The translations under genes were made by a program, and so were the position numbers. This document shows, in pieces, positions 43,172 to 50,956 of a DNA stretch of 64,000 nucleotides; the stretch's first letter is position 1; every line of letters starts with the position of its first letter. The notes under the pieces were generated by a model. It was not told the DNA's origin. It was given only the letters and a program-made list of their open reading frames with translations, and searched no databases. This DNA is from Chondrus crispus (taxonomy: Eukaryota; Rhodophyta; Florideophyceae; Gigartinales; Gigartinaceae), in the NCBI RefSeq assembly GCF_000350225.1, contig NW_005179039.1, positions 62,001-126,000 on the forward strand, given 5' to 3'.

Positions 43172-43717
43172 TTAGAGTCTGCTGTTGTTGCCTTTGACCC
43201 TGTCTCTCATGCCTCCAGCTTCTAGAAAAGCTCGTTTTGCGGACCTCAAGTGCGAAAAGGCATTGCTCACATCGCACTCCACACCCAGACTCTCCAAAGA
43301 CCCAAACAACCTTGCTAGCACTACAGCACTCGGTACGGCCCGCCTCTCCGTAATTTCACACTCGTCTTCTGCCACACAATCATCCATTATAGCATCACTG
43401 GCAGACTGATTCTGTAGCTCTCCACCATAATGTATTGAATCGCAAGCATCACTAATAGAAGCTTCTGCCACAAGCTCATTAGTCTCGATCTCAATCCATT
43501 CCTCCACATCTTTCCTGCAGAATTCTGCAGTTTCTGCAAGGCCGTCTTCTGGCACCAGGCTCAGTCGGGAGAGAAACCCTACTATACCATCCACCATAGA
43601 TTTATCAATTTCTGCTTCATTTCGACCAACTTTCCGACCTGCAGCAGATGCCCAACCTCGATTTTCTGTGCAATCGTAAGGCGCGTACGCTTCGCTTTGG
43701 CGATCTTTTCAGGATTC
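43172..43717 (-). pseudogene. Internally deleted pogo transposase
   Basis: From ATG 43717 the minus strand reads KRTRLTIAQKIEVGHLLQVG, an N-terminal CENP-B/pogo HTH. After a frame change near 43640 it passes straight into an acidic tail (43597-43172) resembling the C-terminal tail of the transposase at 5400-5912. The catalytic core is missing, so an internal deletion has fused the two ends. The stop is at the TTA of the nested MITE's target site. Confidence 0.55.
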
Positions 43718-44046
43718 ATGTTAGGGTCTTTGAGTGAGGTGCCATCACGTCACCAATTGAGCTGAGGCGCATGAGGAGGGGCTGTACAAGCCCCATGAGG
43801 AGTGGCCGATGACGACGTCGTGCATGACACGTGGCAGAACCTGTGTCTGCCTGTTTTGGCGGCACTAATTCGAGGGTGGCAATAATGAAAGCGGCACTAT
43901 TGCGCGTCCCTCCCCCCTGTACCCTTGGGTATACCGGTACTGCAACCCGCTGTAAGGTTAGTACTGTGCATATGTATGCACTGCATATGTACAGACGATT
44001 GAACATGGACCGTGAACTTACAGTATCCTCACACAGGTACACAAAT

Positions 44047-44163
44047 GTACAGTACCGGTACTGTTCTGACAGATCAAGTGAAACCTATTACACGTCCTAC
44101 AGCATACGTCAACTGCCCGTGTAATAGGTTTCACATGGATCTGTCACAACGGTACAGTACACA
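44047..44163. repeat. Foldback element upstream of ArsS
   Basis: Arms of about 45 bp (44047-44094 and 44118-44163) are inverted copies. The inner part GTGAAACCTATTACACG is perfect, and the outer part with GACAGATC and GTACAGTAC words is slightly diverged. The loop is about 24 bp. It sits about 160 bp before the likely ArsS start and may be a small MITE or part of the promoter. Confidence 0.65.
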
Positions 44164-44321
44164 AAGCACACAATGTCCAGTACACGTGTACAACCCCGAG
44201 ACTGCCGGCGGTTATGATCCACCGGGCAACGCCTCGTGCACCGGCGCATCATCCGCGTCCTCGCTACGCGAACCTCCATTCCGCCACCACCCGTCCTATC
44301 CCCTCCGCCACACCAACTACG

Positions 44322-45494
44322 ATGCTGCCCGCCTTCGTCCCCCTTCCCTCCCTCCCACGCACTGCCGGCGCCCGCCGCTCGCGCCCGCCTCGCACGCGCC
44401 GCACGAGCCGCACGCGCCGCACCCCGCGCGCCTCGGCCGCCCCGGACCGCGTCCCGGCCAAGGTTGCGCGCCGCTCGCTGTCCAACCTGTCGCTGCCGCC
44501 GTTCGCGGCCACGCTCGCCGCGCGCGCGGACACCCTCGCCCTCACGCGCCGCGCCCCGACCACGCTGCAGGTCAACATCGGCCTCACCTGCAACCTGGCC
44601 TGCCGCCACTGCCACGTCGAGTCCTCCCCCGCCCGCAAGGAGTCCATGTCCTCCACCGTCGCCGCCCGCCTCGTCGAGCTCGCGCGCCGCGAGCCGGCCC
44701 TGCGCACCGTCGACATCACTGGCGGCGCCCCGGAGATGCACCATGAGTTCCGCCCGCTCGTCGCACGCATGCGCGCTCTGGGCTTGCAAGTCATGGATCG
44801 CTGCAACCTCACCGTCCTCGAGACCCCCGGCCAGCACGACCTCGTCGACTTCCTGGCACACCACCGCGTCAAAGTCGTCGCCTCGCTCCCGTGTTATACT
44901 GTCGAGAATGTCGAAAAGCAGCGCGGCGACGGCGTCTTCGATGCCAGTATCCGCGCTTTGCAGAAGTTTTGCGCCGCTGGGTATGGCCAGCCCGGCTCCG
45001 GCCTCGAGCTCGATCTCGTGTACAACCCCGGGGGGCCGACTCTGCCCCCGCCGCAAAAGTCCTTGGAGGATGACTATCGCCGCGAGCTGAGCCGCGCTTT
45101 CGGTGTTACCTTTACGAACTTGGTTTGCATTACTAATATGCCGATTAAGAGGTTTGCCGATGACCTGCTGATTCAAGATCGCTTGGAGGAGTATATGCAA
45201 CTGTTAGTGGGGAGCTTCAATCCTGATACCGTCGATTCGGTCATGTGTCGCGATATGGTGCATGTGGCTTGGGATGGCAGAGTGTATGATTGCGATTTTA
45301 ACTATGCGCTCGACATGATTTTGCCGCTGAGCAAGGGAATGAGGGAGGGCGCTGTGTTACCGATGCCCAACGGGCTTACTGTTTTTGATATTGAGCGGCT
45401 AGGGGACCTGACCGGCAAAACTATTCGTACAGGGCATCATTGCTATGGCTGCACGGCAGGGAGCGGGTCTAGTTGTGGGGGCAGCTTGGCGTGA
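44322..45494 (+). CDS. arsS: Arsenosugar biosynthesis radical SAM protein ArsS-like
   Basis: 390 residues from ATG 44322; ATG 44214 in frame would add 36. The radical SAM cluster motif C90-N-L-A-C94-R-H-C97 follows QVNIGLT. DITGGAPEMHHEFR matches the family's GGAPE segment and LDLVYNPGGPTLPPPQ is typical of ArsS. The C-terminal DUF3641 part has YDCDFNYALDM and a Cys cluster, HHCYGCTAGSGSSC. ArsS is thought to build the adenosyl/ribosyl-arsenic intermediate of arsenosugars after ArsM methylation. The first about 60 residues are Arg/Ser/Ala-rich with few acids, like a plastid transit peptide. Intact single exon; tail-to-tail with the acyltransferase gene. Confidence 0.88.
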   Translation: MLPAFVPLPSLPRTAGARRSRPPRTRRTSRTRRTPRASAAPDRVPAKVARRSLSNLSLPPFAATLAARADTLALTRRAPTTLQVNIGLTCNLACRHCHVESSPARKESMSSTVAARLVELARREPALRTVDITGGAPEMHHEFRPLVARMRALGLQVMDRCNLTVLETPGQHDLVDFLAHHRVKVVASLPCYTVENVEKQRGDGVFDASIRALQKFCAAGYGQPGSGLELDLVYNPGGPTLPPPQKSLEDDYRRELSRAFGVTFTNLVCITNMPIKRFADDLLIQDRLEEYMQLLVGSFNPDTVDSVMCRDMVHVAWDGRVYDCDFNYALDMILPLSKGMREGAVLPMPNGLTVFDIERLGDLTGKTIRTGHHCYGCTAGSGSSCGGSLA

Positions 45495-45631
45495 CAGGTG
45501 TTTGGCTATGCAAGGATCCGCGAACGTCCCTATCATGACTGCAATCTTTAAGGTGTGGAGCCGTCTTCATGGTCCAATCAGTAGACCAATGCTTGTTCTC
45601 TTATTCTTCTTCGACAAGCATAGAAAGCAAT

Positions 45632-46849
45632 CTATACTTTGTTTAAAATTCGATTTTCAGCAAAGTAGACAAGCTGCTCATCCTCCGAAGACAGCTGCTC
45701 CGCCTTTTTCATGACCTCGGCCTCACTGTCCTCCTTCCCCAGCAACCACGAGTGATACAAAAACTTGTGCTTCCTATTCAACGGAATAATTGGTTGCTTC
45801 AGCGCCTTTGCCATCTCTGTCTGTACATTGGTCGCATACAGCCTCGCGTCACTCATCTCTTCCTCCGAAGGCTGATACACCGGTAATTCGATCACGGTCG
45901 CATTATTCTGAAACTGCGTCATAGTCCGAAACAGGTGCTCCCTGAACCGGATCGTCTCCCACGATATATTAAAGTGTCTGTGAGGAAACTCGACACACAC
46001 AGGCTGCACCGGTAGCCCCGCATTGAAGACACCCGTACGAAACGGGACCATGGCGGTGCCGTTCGTGGTGGTCCCCTCCGGAAAGATGACGAGCTTGCTC
46101 ATGCATGACGGGCATCCCGTGCATGCGACACGCTTGCGGTGGCACGCGTACGTTGCCTGCACGCGGGCAATGAGCTGAGTCGTTAGCGAGCGCCCCTTGC
46201 GCACAAACATGCACTGCAAGGCGCGGGCGAGTCGGCCGATGATAGGGGCAGATTCCAGGTCGCCTTTCGCGACGAAGGAGCCTTTGTATTTGCACAGAAG
46301 GACGAGGACATCGATGTAGCCTAGGTGATTGGAGACAATGACGTAGGCCTTGGACGGGGAGGCGCGCTGCAACGGGACTTCATCGGAAAACGAGTGGTGC
46401 TTGGTGTGGATGGAATAAACGCCAAAGGAGAAGAACAAAATGGAGTGGGCGATGGGGAACATTCCCCGGAGCAGGACCTTGCGCCATTTGGGCAGCGGCA
46501 TGTTGAGCGGGTCGTCTTCGACTTCGCGGGTAGGGCCGTTGGGCTTGTCATCTGGAGTGTCCATTTTGGGCATACCAAACATGGCCAGAGTGGCTAACAA
46601 AAGTAAGGCGGCTCCGGCTAGGAAGAGGTAGAGGAAGCGGATGGGGAGCAACAGGACGGTGTTGATAGCGGTTTTGACACGCTCGTAAATGGTCCATCCT
46701 GGGCTGATACGACGGTATGGGGAGAAGTGGGAGTGGATATCGTCTGCCGTCGTAGGTTTACCACCGGTGGTGCTGGAAGTGATGGGGCTGATGGGTGCGG
46801 GACTGTGAACTGGCTCGGCCATGTTTCTGTCTCCTACGACTGCGCCCAT
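45632..46849 (-). CDS. PlsC-type lysophospholipid acyltransferase
   Basis: 405 residues from ATG 46849; the open frame extends to 47110, but that part is poly-Pro/Ser from simple sequence. Hydrophobic segments lie at about 64-92 and 131-147. Acyltransferase motifs are in order: NH175-L-G-Y-I-D180 (the HX4D catalytic pair), FVRKGR (215-220), FPEGTTTNG (256-264) and VQPVCVEF (281-288). This is the pattern of LPCAT/LPEAT-like enzymes that re-acylate lysophospholipids at the ER. The substrate cannot be told from sequence by eye. 137 bp separate its stop from the ArsS stop. Confidence 0.85.
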   Translation of the reverse strand: MGAVVGDRNMAEPVHSPAPISPITSSTTGGKPTTADDIHSHFSPYRRISPGWTIYERVKTAINTVLLLPIRFLYLFLAGAALLLLATLAMFGMPKMDTPDDKPNGPTREVEDDPLNMPLPKWRKVLLRGMFPIAHSILFFSFGVYSIHTKHHSFSDEVPLQRASPSKAYVIVSNHLGYIDVLVLLCKYKGSFVAKGDLESAPIIGRLARALQCMFVRKGRSLTTQLIARVQATYACHRKRVACTGCPSCMSKLVIFPEGTTTNGTAMVPFRTGVFNAGLPVQPVCVEFPHRHFNISWETIRFREHLFRTMTQFQNNATVIELPVYQPSEEEMSDARLYATNVQTEMAKALKQPIIPLNRKHKFLYHSWLLGKEDSEAEVMKKAEQLSSEDEQLVYFAENRILNKV

Positions 46850-47134
46850 AGGGGAGGGGTTGGCACTATGGGGTTGCTGACTGGTGTGAGAGGATAAGGG
46901 AAGAGACGACGAGGCGAGCTTTGGTCGGGAGTGTGCCGAAGAGTTGAGGAAGGGAAGGGGAGTTGGAAACGGAAGGGCTTTGGCGGCATTGTGACGTCCT
47001 TGTTGCGGAGGAGGAGGGTCGAGGGCGCCGGACGCGGCGCAGGGACCGTGAGACTGGGGGGGTGGGGGGGGGGGGCGTAGAAAGGGCACAGCGAGGCTGA
47101 TGCAATACACTGCTGTGTCAGGCGGTCGTTTGTG

Positions 47135-47250
47135 TACGTGTCACACGTGGATAGTGCCATGGCAACCGACCTTACACGTGTAGCACCCAACTATTCGTTT
47201 ATTTTCGAACTTTACCCATATATCAAACGTGTTCCACTGGTACACGTGCC
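47135..47250. promoter_or_regulatory. Cluster of ACACGTG-type palindromes
   Basis: Between the acyltransferase and methyltransferase genes lie CACACGTGG, TTACACGTGTAG and GTACACGTGCC, three CACGTG cores in about 100 bp. They lie upstream of the acyltransferase gene. The same word recurs in several LTRs of this window. A bHLH/bZIP-type site is a guess. Confidence 0.4.
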
Positions 47251-47333
47251 CACATCTCACATGTCAAGCTCTTGGATGACGTACGCAGTTGAGCCTCCTT
47301 TTCTACGCTCGGCCGACACTTCGTCTGCCCTCC

Positions 47334-48485
47334 CTACTTTGGAGCCCCAAACACCACATCCGGGTGAAGGAAGATGAAGTCTTCTCCCAACAGCCCCGTC
47401 TTCCTCGCTCTCTCGTCCACGTCCGGCATATGTCTCTTGTACCCCAACTTTTCCATCCACTCCTCAAGTTCCCTGGCCTGCTTCCCGGAAGCCTCAATCG
47501 TCACCACATTGATCCGCGTCCGACTCCAGTCCACCCCCATCAGCACTTCCAGCTCATGCCCTTCCACGTCCAAGCTCAAGTAGTCCACCACTCGAACTTG
47601 TCCGCGGTCAAGTACCTTCTGCACAGTGGTGCACAGGGCCTTCATCCGTGGCACCTCCACCGCCCTCTTCTCCCACTTCTCGGTGTGCTTGTTCGACTCC
47701 CCGATGATCGCACCGGCGCCCCCGGCTAGACCAAACTCCACCATCTGCATGTCCCTCTTCCCCACACACGTCGGCACCATGTGACACGACCTCATCCGAT
47801 GGATACGTTCATAGTACACTGGGTTGGCTTCCACACATATCCCCTTCCACCGCAGGCACCGGTCCATAAAATACGTGTTCGAGATCCCCACGGGGTCGTT
47901 CGTCGCCACATCTAGATAAATTCCGGGTCTCTTCAGTTCGGCAAAGTGCCTCGTGTACAAATAATAGTCCTGCTTAAACTGCGAAAACATCAGCGTTTCA
48001 CCCCCCAACCCCGCACAGCTCATGGTTTTCATATTTCTCTTGCACTCCTTGTTGAACGGCTGCGGGTTTTCGAGTATCTTCTGACAAAATTCCCCCGCCT
48101 CCTCCGCCCTCCCCCAATCTGCCCGTGTCCCAAACGTCGTCTCATGCACGCTCGACACGTTCGACGCCTTCGTCTCGCCCTTCCGCGTTATCGCCGCCGT
48201 TGCGTATTTCACCACTTCCTCGTCCACTAGCCCGATCGTCATCCGAAGTGCCACGAAGAACAGCAACGCCGCGAAGATCGACTGAAACGAATAATTTTGC
48301 AGCTTGCGGAGCAGCCCTGAGAGCCGCGGGTGCACCCATGGGATTGCACTTTTCTTCCACGACGCCGCCGCTTGGAGGGGGCGCATTGTCATCTTGGTGA
48401 AGGGGCGCCGGAATATCGGGAAACAAGCACTGTGCGAGCCGAACCGTCGTTCAAAAGAGGTGTTCGTGTATAGGGAGGAGGGCAT
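47334..48485 (-). CDS. FkbM-family methyltransferase, membrane-anchored
   Basis: 383 residues from ATG 48485 (MPSSLYTN); the frame continues back to 48653 but without better start context. A single hydrophobic segment (SIFAALLFFVALRMTIGLV) near residue 75 suggests a type II membrane protein of the secretory pathway. The Methyltransf_21/FkbM fold shows GIYLDVATNDPVGISNT (SAM-binding loop), CLRWKGICVEANPVYYE and the conserved VDYLSLDVEGHELEVL. The family methylates hydroxyls of sugars or small molecules; in algae several act on cell-wall polysaccharides, but the substrate here is unknown. Intact single exon. Confidence 0.8.
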   Translation of the reverse strand: MPSSLYTNTSFERRFGSHSACFPIFRRPFTKMTMRPLQAAASWKKSAIPWVHPRLSGLLRKLQNYSFQSIFAALLFFVALRMTIGLVDEEVVKYATAAITRKGETKASNVSSVHETTFGTRADWGRAEEAGEFCQKILENPQPFNKECKRNMKTMSCAGLGGETLMFSQFKQDYYLYTRHFAELKRPGIYLDVATNDPVGISNTYFMDRCLRWKGICVEANPVYYERIHRMRSCHMVPTCVGKRDMQMVEFGLAGGAGAIIGESNKHTEKWEKRAVEVPRMKALCTTVQKVLDRGQVRVVDYLSLDVEGHELEVLMGVDWSRTRINVVTIEASGKQARELEEWMEKLGYKRHMPDVDERARKTGLLGEDFIFLHPDVVFGAPK

Positions 48486-49032
48486 GTGATGACTCTGCGT
48501 TATGCAAAGGTTGCCGATAACAGTGCAAGCCAAGGGATGCTGTGAAGAGTCTTCGCCAGCAATCTTGGAATCTACTTGGTCGTCGGTAATCTTGTGCTCA
48601 GGTTTTGAAGCCGGGTTGCTACATGGGCGTTGCTTCCTTTTTGATTGCTGCAAACAGTAGACACCGCTCCATGTTTTACCAATGAGTTTTGGAGCCTGCT
48701 TCCAGTGTGTCGCCAGTCGCGCACTGTCGGTCTCGCTCCATCAGAATTAGTGTTCGTGCAGATGATGGTGATACACGTCCGTGGGCATGTTGCAGTGGGG
48801 CCGGGTGTCTTGGAACCATTATCGGTTTACTCGTTCTTATTACTCGTTCAGGATACCTACAGTCGATTCCCATCCATCAATGATGAGCAAACGCAGCTTC
48901 ACATATTACTGCTCGCTCTCTGCCCTGAGGGCCGTTCTGTGTAATTGGGAACCGAGAAATCGTAAATTGGAAATTTTGTTATCATACCTGATTTCCGCTT
49001 TTCCTAACATAGATCCGTTCTGTGTAACTGGT
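48486..49032. other. Intergenic, no gene recognised
   Basis: 5' flank of the minus-strand methyltransferase gene and unassigned sequence up to the pogo-like element. No domain-bearing frame. Confidence 0.5.
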
Positions 49033-49220
49033 TACAGTCATCTCTCGATAAGCGGAACCAGCACGGGAGAACCCCTGTGGTTCGCCTTAAAGAGGGGTTT
49101 CGCTTATCGAAGTATATCATACCGAGCTCTCTCAACCAATCATTTCAAGCCCTCATAATTTTATTTATAAAACTATCGATGGTAGTTTGCTGCATAGACT
49201 GCGTACAGTACAGACGTACA

Positions 49221-49565
49221 TGTGGGAAATTATGGTATGACGGTGACGTATACAGGACGAATAAAATGCACCTCAACGCAATTAATGTAATGCACAACAA
49301 CGGGAGCATTTTAATAATCTCAGATGCCAACATGCAGTGCATCCTCTCCTAAAACTGCTTCGATAGTGCAAAACATTACGTGAGGAGAGGACAAAGCACC
49401 TGGCTGGAGTAGTATAAATAAGGGAAGGGTCGAGGCAGACTAGCTGCACAAGACAAGCGAAAAACAAAAACGAAGCCACGACAATAAAAAGCGCGATTCC
49501 CCTCATTCGCCCGGTCCTGCCGGTTAACCTTTATTGTTCCCCCTTTTCTTTTATTTTTTGCGACA
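49221..49565 (+). repeat. 5' LTR of Copia-2
   Basis: TGTGGGAAATTATGG...TTTTTTGCGACA. A TATAAATAAG box at about 49411 (AGTAGTATAAATAAGGG) is a likely promoter. The sequence contains AATAAA-like AATAAAAAGCG near 49482, a possible polyadenylation signal. Confidence 0.92.
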
Positions 49566-49767
49566 GTCTAGACTTTAAGCTTAATAGTTTTCTTTGCAGA
49601 AGAAAAAAAAAACAACAACCTCAAGGATCTTGGAATTGTTCAACGTTTTGGAATCGCTACGAGAGTGGTCTCCCTACCTCTTCTTTGATATTAACGCAGT
49701 ACGTTTTATCAATTAAGAGGTATAGCCATCATCCTTTTAAGGATAGCTCTCACTGAAAAAATACAAG

Positions 49768-50500
49768 AGTAAGTGCTTTATTTTTTGGCTACCTCTAATA
49801 TAGGAATCTAGTTGCCTAACTAATTTCTATTCTAGTGGTATTAAACTCAGAATCAATCAGTAAACTCGGGGCCCCAACCGCCCTTCCAGAAGACCCAGAA
49901 GATCCCACCCTCGGCGCACGGTCTCTACCCCGCACGCCTGAGGTAAATTGGGAAACCGACGAGGAGAATTCCGTCTCCGTACTGGACCTCATCGAAGAAG
50001 AAGCTACCCCGGCGGACCAACCGAGGCCGGAGGACAAGGTTTTTGGAGAGGAAGCGGAAATTGACGCACTAGGGGCGGGACAACATTTACACGTGGACAA
50101 CGCTGTTCGTATTTTTAATCAAATTAAGTCTCGTTCTACTGTAGTGAAGGTACCATTATCTACGCTACCTGAGGGCGTCAATCGAACGCTATACCGCGTC
50201 GCTACGACGCGCATCAAGAAAAAGAAGCCTCCTGCACGCTCACTCACGTGCCACGTGTGCCAGGTCACCGTTACCGGTACCCATCAGCTACGCCAGCACC
50301 AAGGTGGCAAGAGGCACCTTGCACGACAAGCTCGCTATAAACGTGAGAGCGAGGACCACTACTGCGCTACCTGCGAGAGGTTTTTTCCCTCCGCGCACGA
50401 CTTGGCGTCTCACATCATCGGCGCCAACCACCGTCGTCGAGTCTTATATTTGCGCGAGCGTAAAGTAACGCGCAGTAATTCGCCGCCGCCGTGCAGATGA
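49768..50500 (+). CDS. Accessory protein with two JAZ/U1-type C2H2 zinc fingers
   Basis: The coding frame opens at the splice acceptor: base A 49768, intron 49769-49835, then TG 49836 gives ATG GTA TTA. 221 residues. The first about 100 are acidic (EDPEDPTLG, ETDEENSVSVLDLIEEE) and a basic KKKKPP linker follows. Finger 1 is C139-x2-C142-x12-H155-x5-H161 and finger 2 is C177-x2-C180-x12-H193-x5-H199. That spacing is the U1/JAZ (double-stranded-RNA or RNP-binding) type. The tail is Arg-rich. Copia elements normally have only gag-pol, so this ORF is extra. A role in binding the element's RNA or host chromatin is inference. Confidence 0.75.
49769..49835 (+). other. Intron that creates the start codon
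   Basis: Donor AAGA/GTAAGT, branch CTAAC at about 49816, acceptor TTCTATTCTAG/TGG; 67 bp. Spliced, the exon-1 A joins TG to make ATG. The exon-1 frame upstream meets TAG at 49744 without another ATG, and the unspliced ORF has no ATG at its head (it would begin with GTG). Confidence 0.65.
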
Positions 50501-50649
50501 AATTCGGTTCATTTTTCAAAACCCTCCTCGAAAATTGAAACACAAGTTTACCAAACTTTTCCGAAAACATTTTTGCTATTTTTTCAAAAGTCGAATTACA
50601 ATTGGTTGCATCCTACTGCAATTGCCCCCCTCTACGTGGTACACTACAC

Positions 50650-50835
50650 TCTCCACACACACCTCCCACACGTGTGGACTCTAACACGTGTCGAAATTGA
50701 ACACGTTTGGTACGTGTTCTTCGCGCACAAAATCGGATACGTGTCACACATTGCACTAGGTGTGAAAATTGCACACGTGTTTACTACTGTACTAGCTGTG
50801 AGCGTTGCACACCTGTACGCGTATTCAACTTGAAT
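50650..50835 (+). promoter_or_regulatory. ACACGTGT-rich spacer before gag
   Basis: Between the zinc-finger ORF and gag are repeated words CACACGTGTGG, ACACGTGTCG, ACACGTTTGG, TACGTGTTC, TACGTGTCAC, CACACGTGTTT and CACACCTGTACG within 190 bp. They occur at about 20-60 bp spacing and look like an array of binding sites. An enhancer, an internal promoter for gag, or a packaging site are possible. Confidence 0.4.
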
Positions 50836-50956
50836 TAGTGTGAGCCATAAAAAAGTCAAAATTTCAGTATAATTGTAAGGTTGCAGAAAGCTTATTTTTC
50901 TAAGGCTAAAGTAACTTACTAAATTACTTTCTGGAGACTTTGAATCACCAAACACT

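Larger units (their letters stand above)
42333..43919 (-). mobile_element. pogo-like element, deletion derivative with nested MITE
   Basis: The left end is CAGTCGACCCTACGCATTAG; the reverse of the right end is CAGGGGGGAGGGACGCGCAA. Each continues into AGTGCCGC. TA lies on both sides (42331-42332 and 43920-43921). On the minus strand it keeps transposase ends but no DDE core. A second element (42445-43171) is inserted within it. Confidence 0.75.

Noticed and set aside
46850..47110. N-terminal extension of the acyltransferase to 47110
   Set aside because: The extra 87 residues come from a G/C run and Pro/Ser-rich simple sequence; the family region and a good ATG start at 46849.
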